A DNA stretch of 32,359 bases from a virus: IMG/VR virus record IMGVR_UViG_3300022928_001002, positions 1-32,359 of that record. One strand, given 5' to 3'. The notes beneath the pieces were generated by a model that was given only the letters and a program-made list of their open reading frames with translations, ran no database searches and was not told the DNA's origin. Shown here in pieces: positions 12,224 to 20,235 of this stretch; the stretch's first letter is position 1; each line of letters starts with the position of its first letter. Both the position numbers and the translations under genes were made by a program.

Positions 12224-12641
12224 TATGTTTCATATATGAAGTTACAACTTTCATAAGTTGTTTATGTGTATCGTTAAACCATTGTGCAACGTGATAGTTG
12301 CATTTAGTAGTAGGTCTTTCAAACATTTTGTTAGTGTCTTCAAATCGGCCTTCTGCAATAGTGTCCATCCAAACTGTAAAGTCAGGTGCAAATTCTAAAC
12401 GTGCTGCTTCTGTCGGACATACAAAATCTGCAACTGCAATTTTACCTGCTTTAACTACACCATCTGCTAGGAACTTCATACGCATTGCTTGTCGCATACG
12501 TCCTTCAGGTGTAAAATCCCAATCATTGTATTCCTTGCGCACTGCATCAGCGTTAAGCCAAACTCCGCCAATTAACTCTGCAAGTGGTTCGGCAAGAGTA
12601 CTCTTCCCGCTGCCTGGAAGACCAAATATTAAGATTTTCAT
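12210..12641 (-). CDS. Adenylylsulfate (APS) kinase-like P-loop kinase
   Basis: The 143-residue protein has a P-loop GLPGSGKS at 7-14, then LNADAVR where APS kinases have LDGDNVR, a segment FTPEGRMRQAMRM like the FSxxDRxENIRR motif, and IAVADFVCPTEAAR like the AFISPxxxxR motif. APS kinase makes PAPS, the universal sulfate donor. It is shorter than bacterial CysC (about 200 residues), with the C-terminal part reduced. Other small nucleotide or sugar kinases with the same fold cannot be excluded. Its start overlaps the zinc-finger gene in ATGA fashion; DUF2061 and nucleotidyltransferase genes follow. Confidence 0.7.
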   Translation of the reverse strand: MKILIFGLPGSGKSTLAEPLAELIGGVWLNADAVRKEYNDWDFTPEGRMRQAMRMKFLADGVVKAGKIAVADFVCPTEAARLEFAPDFTVWMDTIAEGRFEDTNKMFERPTTKCNYHVAQWFNDTHKQLMKVVTSYMKHNGLK

Positions 12642-13327
12642 AAATTACTTTCCTTTGCAACATCTCTAACAAGTTGCACGTCATTAGTCTGTCTCTTGAA
12701 TCTCACAGCCCAATGTTGTGGATCCATAATATTATATATTAGTCCTAGCTGCTCGTCATTAAATTTTCCGAGCATCTCTTTTCCGCTTTTGCAATTAAGC
12801 ACAAGCCACGGACTAATCTTTCCATCTTTAATGTGCCATACTGCTCTATTCAAACTTACGTAATTAAAATAATGATTCCATACACTATTGTTTTCTTTTG
12901 CCCATTCAACCATTGTATTAACGCTACGCTCTAGCGCAGTTTCAACACCTTCTTTTTTAATTAAGTCAATAGCGTACGATTCATACATTTCTTCTCGACA
13001 CCATTGGTCAAGTTTAACTCCGCTAGTTACAACATAATTAATATACTTCTCAGGATACAACGGCTTTACATTTGACACAAAGCTACCAAACTTTACAAAT
13101 GCATTATAGTATTGACTTTTACAAAACTCTTCGTATGTCTTATCCTTCTTTGCTCCTGCACTTAATTTGTAGAATTGATTAAACGCAATGTACCCTAACT
13201 GAACACGCTTCTCGCCTTTTTGTAACGCCCTGCGCTTTTGTTCGCACATATGCACCATGAGAGTTTTCTCACGAGTATATCCTGTCTTACAATATTCGCA
13301 GACGTATGGTTTAGAGTTTGATGTCAA
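12638..13327 (-). CDS. Zinc-finger phage protein (229 aa), unknown function
   Basis: Residues 9-28 hold CEYCKTGYTREKTLMVHMC, a C2H2/C2HC-like zinc finger; the remaining 200 residues are an uncharacterised helical domain ending QTNDVQLVRDVAKESNL. The frame is open to an ATG at 13390, but that extension is read in another frame through the end of the preceding gene and looks like its shadow. The TTG at 13327 (MTSNSKPYVCEYCK) places the zinc finger at the very N-terminus, as expected. It overlaps the upstream gene by 17 bases. The finger suggests nucleic-acid or protein binding; no specific role is known to me. The start codon is the least certain part. Confidence 0.65.
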   Translation of the reverse strand: MTSNSKPYVCEYCKTGYTREKTLMVHMCEQKRRALQKGEKRVQLGYIAFNQFYKLSAGAKKDKTYEEFCKSQYYNAFVKFGSFVSNVKPLYPEKYINYVVTSGVKLDQWCREEMYESYAIDLIKKEGVETALERSVNTMVEWAKENNSVWNHYFNYVSLNRAVWHIKDGKISPWLVLNCKSGKEMLGKFNDEQLGLIYNIMDPQHWAVRFKRQTNDVQLVRDVAKESNL

Positions 13328-13778
13328 TGTCGTGATCTTCTGCAAGTTGTTTGAGTTCTTTTTTAGTAGATATTCCAGCAAGTTGTTCAACCTCTTTCAT
13401 TTTCATATTAGGATATACTTGAGATAACAATTTAATTGCTGCGTTATTGTTTGCATCCTTTTTCTTAAAACCAATATAAGGATGATATTCAATCTTGCCA
13501 GTTGCTCCGCTGGTACACAACAGTTGCCACATCAAATGAGGATGCCCGTTTTCTTTGCCAACGCCAATGTCGTTAAAATTTTTATTATAATATTCGTTAG
13601 TCTTAAAAACAGCAAGCTCTTGTTTTTCTCTGCTTCCTTGTACAGCACTAACATATCTATTCAACAACCAAAAGCTAACTTGTTTGCGTTCTTCGTCAGA
13701 TAGTTCTTTCCAAACGCTTTTAGCGTTCATGTCAATTGCTGCAAGTATGTCTTTTATTGGGAGTTTTTCTTGTGCCAT
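13311..13778 (-). CDS. Possible gp62-like clamp-loader small subunit
   Basis: The 155-residue protein has a helical start (LPIKDILAAIDMNAKSVWKEL), a motif FWLLNRYVSAV near residues 36-46, and a C-terminal helical half ending in KKELKQLAEDHDIDIKL. The sequence order (short helix, W/NR motif, then HPHLMWQLL) recalls the reduced clamp-loader subunit gp62 of marine T4-like phages, where a similar VVNRCLS motif occurs. Gp62 works with gp44 to load the sliding clamp gp45; neither partner is in this window, so the call is tentative. It overlaps KdsB upstream by 25 bases and the zinc-finger gene downstream. Confidence 0.45.
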   Translation of the reverse strand: MAQEKLPIKDILAAIDMNAKSVWKELSDEERKQVSFWLLNRYVSAVQGSREKQELAVFKTNEYYNKNFNDIGVGKENGHPHLMWQLLCTSGATGKIEYHPYIGFKKKDANNNAAIKLLSQVYPNMKMKEVEQLAGISTKKELKQLAEDHDIDIKL

Positions 13779-14431
13779 ACGTCAACGTCCTCAGGTGAAT
13801 TAATCTCTATACCATTAAAGTATACAGGATGTGTACCAATAGAGCAACCGTTTTTGAGCCAACGAAGTTGTTCTAATTGCTCAATACTTTCTTCAGCAGT
13901 AATGCTTAGTGTAGGATAACGCTCAAGTGCTTCACGACTATATCCGTATACACCTAAGTGGTGCTCGCCGTAAGTAAAGCCTCTACCAAACCATAGTGCT
14001 TGATTCTTTCCTAGTACCATTTTAACTGTGTTAGGATCTGACTTTAATTCAGGAGCCATATCAGTATGCACAGTTGTTACGTCTGCATACTTTAAACCGT
14101 ATGCTACAGTTTCGATGATACGTGCAGTAATGTCTGGCATATCACCTTGTACATTTATAAAGTGCGTGTACTTGTCAAAGAAATCATTTTGTATTGCTCC
14201 TGCACATCTTTCTGTACCATTTGCATAGTCTGTTTGATCAATCCAACAGTTGCCTGCATTAAATAAATTAAAGATACGCTGATCGTCTGTGAGTACATAA
14301 ACATCATATCCTGTTTTGCGACAGCGTTCGTACACTCTGCGTATCATAGGAATGTTGTCCAGTGCTGCTAACGGCTTTCCTGGAAAGCGGGTGCTACCAT
14401 AACGTGCAGGAATTAGTATTGCTGTATTCAT
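13754..14431 (-). CDS. kdsB: CMP-Kdo synthetase (3-deoxy-manno-octulosonate cytidylyltransferase)
   Basis: KdsB activates Kdo with CTP to CMP-Kdo, the donor for lipid A core and capsule linker synthesis. The 225-residue protein shows IPARYGSTRFPGKPLA (7-22), DYANGTERCAGA, INVQGDMP and HHLGVYGYSREAL followed by ESIEQLEQLRWLKNG, all in the KdsB order. It is a little shorter than bacterial enzymes (about 245-250). The usual NVQGDEP motif reads NVQGDMP here, so the Glu of that motif is replaced while the Asp is kept. It begins in an ATGA overlap with kdsA, so both enzymes are made together. Confidence 0.9.
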   Translation of the reverse strand: MNTAILIPARYGSTRFPGKPLAALDNIPMIRRVYERCRKTGYDVYVLTDDQRIFNLFNAGNCWIDQTDYANGTERCAGAIQNDFFDKYTHFINVQGDMPDITARIIETVAYGLKYADVTTVHTDMAPELKSDPNTVKMVLGKNQALWFGRGFTYGEHHLGVYGYSREALERYPTLSITAEESIEQLEQLRWLKNGCSIGTHPVYFNGIEINSPEDVDVWHKKNSQ

Positions 14432-15204
14432 TTTAATACTCTACTGATTGCAACAATATCTTCTACTACACTTTCAAAGTCTTCTAGTCGCAACATATTA
14501 GGCCCATCACTGGGTGCATTGTCTGGTTCAGGATGTACTTCTAAAAAGAAATTCCTAATACCCAGAGCACATGCTGCACGAGCCAAGCCAGGAACATAAT
14601 CGCGATTCCCGCCGCTGCTACTTCCGTTGCCGCCTGGTTTTTGTACACTGTGCGTGGCGTCCAGTACAATAGGACAATTAAAGTTATCAAGCATATAGTT
14701 AAGGCCGGTGAAATCAACAACCAAAGTATTATATCCAAAGCTAGTTCCCCTTTCTGTGATCCAAACTTCTTTAGCGTCTTCACACTTACTTAGTATACCT
14801 GCAACGTCCCACGGCGCAAGAAACTGTCCTTTTTTAATATTAACAATTTTATCTGTTTCACAAGCACGTTGAATCAAATCTGTTTGGCGACAAAGGAAAG
14901 CAGGAATCTGCAACACATCAACTGCGTCTGGATATGCTCCCATTGCATCAATTTGTCCTCTAGTGTGTACGTCAGTAAGAGTTTTTAAACCAGGAATTTC
15001 TTGCTTCATAATTTCAAAGTCTTGCATAGTTCTTGCAAGACCAAGGCCGCGCCTGCCGTTTACACTAGTACGATTTGCTTTGTCATAACTGGCTTTGAAG
15101 TAATATTCAATGCCGTACTTGCTGCAAACCCTTGCACAAGTTTCCGCAATTTCTATACTCTGCTCTAGTGTCTCGTGTTGACACGGTCCTGCAATAATTC
15201 TCAT
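14428..15204 (-). CDS. kdsA: Kdo-8-phosphate synthase, metal-dependent (class II) type
   Basis: KdsA condenses arabinose-5-phosphate with phosphoenolpyruvate to give Kdo-8-P. Diagnostic blocks are IAGPC (4-8), FKASYDKANRTS, IPAFLCRQTDL, KKGQFLAPWD, DATHSVQKPGG and EVHPEPDNAPSDGP. The Cys in AGPC, the His in DATHS, the Glu in LEVHPEP and the Asp in PSDGP match the metal ligands of class II enzymes such as that of Aquifex; the metal-free E. coli type has Asn at the first position. Length (258) is slightly below the usual 270-285. The start is in an ATGA overlap with the small gene upstream. Kdo-8-P phosphatase (KdsC) and arabinose-5-phosphate isomerase (KdsD) genes are not seen here and would come from the host. 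Confidence 0.93.
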   Translation of the reverse strand: MRIIAGPCQHETLEQSIEIAETCARVCSKYGIEYYFKASYDKANRTSVNGRRGLGLARTMQDFEIMKQEIPGLKTLTDVHTRGQIDAMGAYPDAVDVLQIPAFLCRQTDLIQRACETDKIVNIKKGQFLAPWDVAGILSKCEDAKEVWITERGTSFGYNTLVVDFTGLNYMLDNFNCPIVLDATHSVQKPGGNGSSSGGNRDYVPGLARAACALGIRNFFLEVHPEPDNAPSDGPNMLRLEDFESVVEDIVAISRVLK

Positions 15205-15464
15205 TTTTCGTCCTTTACTACGTAATACATTGTTACTAATTGATCTAATAACTTTTCTAATGTAGGATGTTCTTGAGCAAGCCTACATAAATCTTGCCAA
15301 TCACTGTATGACAATAAATCACCTTGTGCCTTAGCTACTCCGGCAGGGTCGCCACCTACTATCCAACGCGGTATAGTATTGTGTGGAGGGTCACGATAAC
15401 GAGCGTAGACAACACCGTCGCTACGCTCGTATATCAATGCTTCACCTGGAAGAAGTTTAGGCAT
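15201..15464 (-). CDS. Conserved small phage protein (87 aa)
   Basis: The frame runs to an ATG at 15497, but the ATG at 15464 (MPKLLPGEALIYERSDGVVY) is preferred: it overlaps the DUF805 gene by only 8 bases, the overlap typical of this operon. The 87-residue protein has a beta start with ARYRDPPHNTIPRWIVGGDP and a helical C-terminal half. It resembles a conserved hypothetical of T4-like marine phages; no function is known to me. The end overlaps kdsA in ATGA form. Confidence 0.75.
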   Translation of the reverse strand: MPKLLPGEALIYERSDGVVYARYRDPPHNTIPRWIVGGDPAGVAKAQGDLLSYSDWQDLCRLAQEHPTLEKLLDQLVTMYYVVKDEK

Positions 15465-15762
15465 CTTGTTTTGCGCTACTAAGGCAACCAAACACAATAG
15501 TAGCTACTGTGCCTACATAAGGCACAAGCACTGTTAGAATCCACCAAGTGTTAAGTCCAGCATCACGCAAACGTTTTACAGTTACAGCAAGCACTGCCCA
15601 CAATGAACCAACAAGGGCAATTAATGCAACAAGGGCACCGAGTGCTCCTGCGCCTTCTAACATTGCCATAGCAAGAATTAATACTAGAATTGAAACAATA
15701 TGTACTGCCCAATACTCTTGACGCTTTGCTATGCCGTTAAAATTAAAATATTCTTTCATCAT
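15457..15762 (-). CDS. DUF805 inner-membrane protein
   Basis: The 101-residue protein fits the DUF805 (YhaH) family: an N-terminal FNGIAKRQEYW (family pattern GR-x-SR-x-E/QYW), hydrophobic segments at about 22-36, 40-60 and 74-93, and VKRLRDAGLNTWWILTVLVP between the last two, the family's R-x-H/R-D-x-G motif. It would be an integral membrane protein. Bacterial members are widespread but have no firm function. It starts at one of two consecutive ATG codons overlapping the cupin gene and is followed by an 8-base overlap. Confidence 0.85.
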   Translation of the reverse strand: MMKEYFNFNGIAKRQEYWAVHIVSILVLILAMAMLEGAGALGALVALIALVGSLWAVLAVTVKRLRDAGLNTWWILTVLVPYVGTVATIVFGCLSSAKQDA

Positions 15763-16127
15763 TTTTTACTTTTACTTTCTACTTGAGTGCCTGAAGTGCG
15801 TCGTTTAATATCATTGTGATTAAACTCTGCCCAATACAATTCAAATGCAACGCCATCTTCGATGCCTTCAAACTGATGAATCTTACCCGGCTTAACTTGT
15901 GTAAATTCACCTGGGCCTAGGATAGTTTCATCAACTAACCCTTGATCGTCTTGCCATACACGTATAAGCATCTTGCCTGACTCAACAAAGAAGCCATTCC
16001 ATTTAAATTCGTGTTCATGTTCTGAACATTTAAATCCTGCTTTGTATTCGATACGGTGAAATTCTAGTACGCCATTTGCGTGAATCAATTCCGTTGATCC
16101 CCAAATTTTGCCTGCTTTAATACTCAT
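15759..16127 (-). CDS. Cupin-domain protein (122 aa)
   Basis: The 122-residue protein has a cupin barrel: SEHEHEFKWNGFFVESGKML (first motif with two His and a Glu) and LGPGEFTQVKPGKIHQFEG (second motif with PG and His). The metal-binding set HEHE...H is present. Small cupins bind metals and act as sugar epimerases, isomerases or simple binders; substrate unknown. It follows an AAGGAAAC ribosome-binding site. Its position next to Kdo synthesis genes suggests sugar metabolism, but similar cupins also occur in T4-like phages without such genes. Confidence 0.8.
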   Translation of the reverse strand: MSIKAGKIWGSTELIHANGVLEFHRIEYKAGFKCSEHEHEFKWNGFFVESGKMLIRVWQDDQGLVDETILGPGEFTQVKPGKIHQFEGIEDGVAFELYWAEFNHNDIKRRTSGTQVESKSKK

Positions 16128-16136
16128 ATTGTTTCC

Positions 16137-16643
16137 TTACATTAAATTCGTATAGTCGATCGTTTCACTTTGTCTACTAATATCTTTTACAAAGAATGCA
16201 CACAAAGGATTTTTTCCTTCTGTAATAGGTACGCTTAAAAGTTGCCCGTTTTTCATTTTAGGAAAGTACCACTTAACATCATTATAAAAATTAATAACTC
16301 GTAGTGTTCCAAATTCAAACTTAAAACTCTTTAGAGGATTAAAAAGAAATGCTTCAAACCCTCTATCGTTAATTGAAGTAAGTGGTAATACTTCTAAGTC
16401 GTTTCCGCTAGTACTATCTCCAACTGCAATGTGCCAATCAACTGGCATCATTACTTCGTGTCCGTTAATCTCTAATACTATTGCAGGAGCACTAAAACTC
16501 TCTAAGAAAATAAGCGGAACGAAAAAGAAATCTGGTTCTTTAGGATCGCTATTATCTAATACGCTAAATCGCACATCCTCGTCTAGCTCATCAGGTAGAT
16601 TGTTGAGCATAAAGCATTCATTATCTAATGTTAATATTTTCAT
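16137..16643 (-). CDS. Conserved phage protein next to uvsW (168 aa)
   Basis: The 168-residue protein contains RFSVLDNSDPKEPDFFFVPL (25-44), LEINGHEVMMPVDWHIAVGD (57-76) and INFYNDVKWYFPKMKNGQL (about 117-135). I recall this block pattern from a conserved protein beside uvsW in cyanophage-type genomes; the function is not known to me. The start is adjacent to the uvsW stop codon. The composition is mixed beta, with no membrane segment or signal. Confidence 0.8.
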   Translation of the reverse strand: MKILTLDNECFMLNNLPDELDEDVRFSVLDNSDPKEPDFFFVPLIFLESFSAPAIVLEINGHEVMMPVDWHIAVGDSTSGNDLEVLPLTSINDRGFEAFLFNPLKSFKFEFGTLRVINFYNDVKWYFPKMKNGQLLSVPITEGKNPLCAFFVKDISRQSETIDYTNLM

Positions 16644-18107
16644 TTAATTCCAGTCTATCTTTTCAATTGTAAATGGATACTGTGCTTCAGTATAAAATTT
16701 CTTACGCTGAGTCAAGTGTCGCTTCGCAAACTTACACGTTGATGTTAAGTCCCATATTTGTACGAAGTCTTTGTCCTTTGCCTTACGAACGCCTCTACCA
16801 ATACTTTGAATTACTCTAACAAAACTTTTGCCAGGCTCAAGGAGCACAAGATTAAAGATACGAGGTATATTAAGCCCAACCGCCGCAACACCATACGTTG
16901 CTATAATAACTTCGTTAGTGCCTTCTCGGATTGTATCGTAGGTTTCCTTTCTGTCTTTTACTTTAACAGCACCACTAACAAATGTACTACCTGGAATCAT
17001 TTCAGCTAATGCCTGTCCAGCACTAATTCTATCTACAAGAATAAGTGTGTTGCCTGTTTGCGATACCTTGTTCATCATCTTGCCAATGTATTCTAATCGT
17101 TCAGTATTAGTTGTTAGGTATTTTAATTCGCTTTGATAATCAGTATGCACTACGGTATCAATTAGCTGACACACATTAACATGACACTCTGATAGCACGC
17201 CTTTGTCTTGTAATTCTTTTGCTGTAATCTGTCCGATTACTGGGCCTAGGCTTGCGTGAATACTTTCAAACTCAAACTTCTCTTTAGGCACTGTTCCAGT
17301 TAGTCCCCAGCGAATAGGAGCATTGCGTAAGTTGCGTGTAAGCAAACTCTTTAGAACTTCTGCTTTGGCCTGGTGTACTTCGTCGACAATGACTGCGCTA
17401 ACACCGTCAAGGAACTCTGCAAGTGATAACACTGCGCTTCCGTCCTTGTGCTTCTTGTCGAGAATATTTAAACTCTGCCAAGTGCAAATAGTGTGAGTCT
17501 TACCGAGATTCTTTCTGTCTCCGAAGTACACCCCAACATCGAGTCCACAGTTGATGTAGTCTTCTTCAGTTTGTTCAACAAGTGATTTGTTAGGAACAAT
17601 AACAAGACTACGTCCATACGGTTCAACCATATGCGATAATGTTGCTGTAGTAATTGTCTTGCCTGCACCGGTAGCAATCTGTTGTAAGCTCTGTGGGTTA
17701 GCAAGGAAGTTATTAATTGCTTCTACTTGATAGTCACGCAACATGATAAGTTCACCTTCAGCAGGATGACCTTTAGGCCACCTAACATCTTGGTCAGCCC
17801 AATAGCGCTCTGTTACTGGTGTAAAGTTTAGTTTAACCGGATGTCTATTATCTTGAATGTCTACTATTTCGACATTATTTTTTGCAAGAATATCACAAAC
17901 AACATCAAGATGATTGACGTAGCCTGTACCGCCAATGCCAAAGAAAGCAACTTTACCGTCCCATCGTCCCAGTTTATACTGGGGCATGTGTTTAGCATAA
18001 GGCACTTCAAATTTAAGAGCATTGGCGAGCTTTCTTCGTACATCTACTTCTAGTCCTTCTAGTTTGATGTTTACTTCATCTTCAATAATTAATCTACAAC
18101 TTGCCAT
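16644..18107 (-). CDS. uvsW: UvsW RNA-DNA and DNA helicase
   Basis: UvsW is an SF2 helicase of T4-like phages that unwinds R-loops and drives branch migration, switching replication from origin-dependent to recombination-dependent mode. Motifs in the 487-residue protein: Walker A ATGAGKT (about 145-151), DEVH box VIVDEVHQ (about 237), WGLTGTV (motif III) and QSIGRGVRKAK (motif VI, about 443-453). An N-terminal domain of about 110 residues precedes the helicase core, as in UvsW; T4 UvsW is longer (about 585 residues). It starts in a TAATG overlap with the 406-residue gene and would be carried on the transcript from the promoter at 19334. Confidence 0.93.
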   Translation of the reverse strand: MASCRLIIEDEVNIKLEGLEVDVRRKLANALKFEVPYAKHMPQYKLGRWDGKVAFFGIGGTGYVNHLDVVCDILAKNNVEIVDIQDNRHPVKLNFTPVTERYWADQDVRWPKGHPAEGELIMLRDYQVEAINNFLANPQSLQQIATGAGKTITTATLSHMVEPYGRSLVIVPNKSLVEQTEEDYINCGLDVGVYFGDRKNLGKTHTICTWQSLNILDKKHKDGSAVLSLAEFLDGVSAVIVDEVHQAKAEVLKSLLTRNLRNAPIRWGLTGTVPKEKFEFESIHASLGPVIGQITAKELQDKGVLSECHVNVCQLIDTVVHTDYQSELKYLTTNTERLEYIGKMMNKVSQTGNTLILVDRISAGQALAEMIPGSTFVSGAVKVKDRKETYDTIREGTNEVIIATYGVAAVGLNIPRIFNLVLLEPGKSFVRVIQSIGRGVRKAKDKDFVQIWDLTSTCKFAKRHLTQRKKFYTEAQYPFTIEKIDWN

Positions 18108-19327
18108 TAAAGTTTCTCTATCTTTTCGGTTGAGCCATATCTAGTGAATGGACTAACATCAGTGTCATAATGAATAACTAAATCTAATTCATTCAAGTAT
18201 GCATCTATTTTAGTAGAACGTATACTGCCCATTAGTATTGCAGCCGCTGGGCGCCAATTAGATTTTAATAGTGTCTTTGACATTTTATTAACATTAGTAT
18301 ACACTATTTTGGAATTATTTGCAAGAGGATTATTAATATTATTATCTTTAATATATTGATTAAACTCTATGTTTTCCGGTGTGTCGTTTTCTTTTCTATA
18401 CAACGTACACACATCTTCGTTGCCGAATATATTTCTAAAACTTTGATGTACTAATTGCAAGTTATCAAAATCTGTAAAATCATTTAGGCATATTAGTAAC
18501 GGATATCTATTAAGTTCTAAAATAGATTCTGCTACACGATTAAATGTATGTTCATTACTATTAACTAGTACTTGCGAGCATGAACGTTTTACGATCTTTT
18601 GACTAAGTGATGTCAATTTGCTTACGCTACTATTCAAGTCAGCATCATCGAAGTGTTGAATTCCGAAGAGCTGACTTCTGTCTTTATACAATGCTAAGTT
18701 ATCACTATCAGGCTCGCCAATAGAGGATATCATATAGTCAATTGCCTTGTCATGCAGATTTTTTAATTTAAGTCCGTATATACCAGGAACATAATCATTT
18801 TTATTATTATTCATTGTTTCTAATACACTATATCGTTTTAATAGTTCTGAATCAATTTCAAAACCTTTATCTTTTAATTCTGTTATTACTTTGTATAGAT
18901 TTTTTTCACTAAACATAAAGTAATGTGTTTTTTCTACTTTGTCGTATAGTTTTCGATCTTCAATACAGGATAACGTTTCTATTACTGAAATTAATTTTTT
19001 ATTAAATGTAAATCTTACAGCAATGTATGGATGATTATCTTTTTCGACAATCTTCATCCATCGTGCTCGATCTATATGTCTAATAGGAATACGTGTATGC
19101 TCAACTGCTTCAAATATAGGATATTCTAATGCAGTAAATTGTTCTGCATATGATAGTAGTTTTTCTTTCACGACATCATATTGTCTATCAGTTAGACCAA
19201 CACCTCTATGCACTTGGCGTGCAATGCTATTAAGAATAGTAAAGTCACTGGGTTGCATAGTAAAACTTTGATTACCTGCAAGTCCAGTTAACAGTTCAAG
19301 ATATGATTCAATTGTTTTCTCAGCCAT
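18107..19327 (-). CDS. 406-residue protein ahead of uvsW, possibly a degenerate helicase-like protein
   Basis: I do not recognise this 406-residue protein with confidence. The N-terminal part (about 20-70) includes NSIARQVHRGVGLTDRQYDV, similar in style to zinc-free accessory domains of DNA-processing proteins. The C-terminal third has PLLICLND, KIVYTNVNKMSKTLLKS, AAAILMGSIRSTKID and ELDLVIHYD, an order reminiscent of the second RecA-like domain of SF2 helicases, but no Walker A motif is visible. It has its own consensus promoter giving a leaderless mRNA and is translationally coupled to uvsW, suggesting a partner role in recombination or R-loop handling. Confidence 0.7.
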   Translation of the reverse strand: MAEKTIESYLELLTGLAGNQSFTMQPSDFTILNSIARQVHRGVGLTDRQYDVVKEKLLSYAEQFTALEYPIFEAVEHTRIPIRHIDRARWMKIVEKDNHPYIAVRFTFNKKLISVIETLSCIEDRKLYDKVEKTHYFMFSEKNLYKVITELKDKGFEIDSELLKRYSVLETMNNNKNDYVPGIYGLKLKNLHDKAIDYMISSIGEPDSDNLALYKDRSQLFGIQHFDDADLNSSVSKLTSLSQKIVKRSCSQVLVNSNEHTFNRVAESILELNRYPLLICLNDFTDFDNLQLVHQSFRNIFGNEDVCTLYRKENDTPENIEFNQYIKDNNINNPLANNSKIVYTNVNKMSKTLLKSNWRPAAAILMGSIRSTKIDAYLNELDLVIHYDTDVSPFTRYGSTEKIEKL

Positions 19328-19333
19328 ACAAGT

Positions 19334-19362
19334 AGTATAACGTATTACAGCTGATCTGTCAA
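19334..19362 (-). promoter_or_regulatory. Sigma-70-type promoter giving a leaderless mRNA for the uvsW operon
   Basis: Leftward TTGACA (19362-19357), 17-base spacer, TATACT (19339-19334), then ACTTGT and the ATG at 19327. The -10-to-ATG gap of six bases equals that in front of gp41 and gp61. The -35 box is within the last codons of the upstream gene. Confidence 0.85.
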
Positions 19363-20196
19363 GCGTTTAAGTGGAATACCTTGTGAAATTTCTTCTATAG
19401 TCCATTCAGTGTGTGCATAGTCGTTTAGCCATTGTTGTCTATCTGGCATTAACGGATTTTCTATATCGTGTAGAAAGTCAATGTCATTACCTACATCATA
19501 CGCTAACGAGCTGGTGCCCACAAACGCTGGAACTCCGTTGAGTATGCTGTGTATACCCGGATTGCTACTGTAGCTTACAGTAGCGTGTACGTTGTTAAAA
19601 GACATATCAAAGTCATCATATGTACCATTTAACTTTACAGGATTTTGTCTATATACATTTTTAAATTCTCGTTCAATGTGCATCAAAGGACATCGAGGAT
19701 GTGGTCGAAATATTATAGCCCTATCTGAGAATCTTTGTATGCTTTCGATCGTCCGCATAACCCATTCCGACATACGTGGCATACCTTGCCACTGCAAGCT
19801 CTTGTCGTGTTGTCCGCATATAAGGATGGAGGAGCCTTCCGTTTGCCATGACTGGAGCGATAATCCCAAAGCATTAGCCCTACTGCTGTCGTTATTATTA
19901 GGGCCAAAATAAGCATCACGATTAATACCATTGAGTCCTACCTTCCATGTTGTGCCGCGGTTGATTCCGCCAACTTCTAATACAATTACTGGTTTCTTTT
20001 TGTTCTGTGCGTTCTTCCAAACAAGTTGGTTTTGAGCCATTCTTCCGTTAAACAGTACGCTCCAAATAACATCAACGTCGGAGTCATTGCTATTATCGTC
20101 AGTGCTAAAACCAAGGGCGCGACAACCCTCTCGAAAAGCATCAAAGACAGGTTTGCTATTAAGTGCGCCATATTGTGTCCATAAACTAAATTTCAT
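19345..20196 (-). CDS. KpsC/KpsS-like GT-B glycosyltransferase (copy 1)
   Basis: The 283-residue protein resembles the capsule-synthesis glycosyltransferases KpsC/KpsS, which add Kdo. Key features are SSILICGQHDKSLQW (a GT-B second-domain start), the IFRPHPRCPL motif (about 162-171), a later THE HATVSYSSNPGIHSILNGVP segment (donor-binding loop, S-x-x-x-GxPA), and the ending HTEWTIEEISQGIP. The same order occurs in three other proteins of this window (21601, 22517 C-terminal half, 25589). It lies leftward and its end contains the -35 box of the next promoter. Substrate unknown; Kdo is inferred from kdsA/kdsB in the same genome. Confidence 0.75.
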   Translation of the reverse strand: MKFSLWTQYGALNSKPVFDAFREGCRALGFSTDDNSNDSDVDVIWSVLFNGRMAQNQLVWKNAQNKKKPVIVLEVGGINRGTTWKVGLNGINRDAYFGPNNNDSSRANALGLSLQSWQTEGSSILICGQHDKSLQWQGMPRMSEWVMRTIESIQRFSDRAIIFRPHPRCPLMHIEREFKNVYRQNPVKLNGTYDDFDMSFNNVHATVSYSSNPGIHSILNGVPAFVGTSSLAYDVGNDIDFLHDIENPLMPDRQQWLNDYAHTEWTIEEISQGIPLKRLTDQL

Positions 20197-20235
20197 CTGT
20201 TAAATACCATATAGCATATTTACACGAGGAACACA

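Noticed and set aside
13328-13390. Upstream extension of the zinc-finger gene to an ATG at 13390
   Set aside because: The extra residues are a frame-shifted reading of the end of the preceding gene; the TTG at 13327 fits better.
14541-14783. An 80-residue hydrophobic leftward frame inside kdsA
   Set aside because: It overlaps the most conserved part of kdsA in another frame and has no independent start signal.
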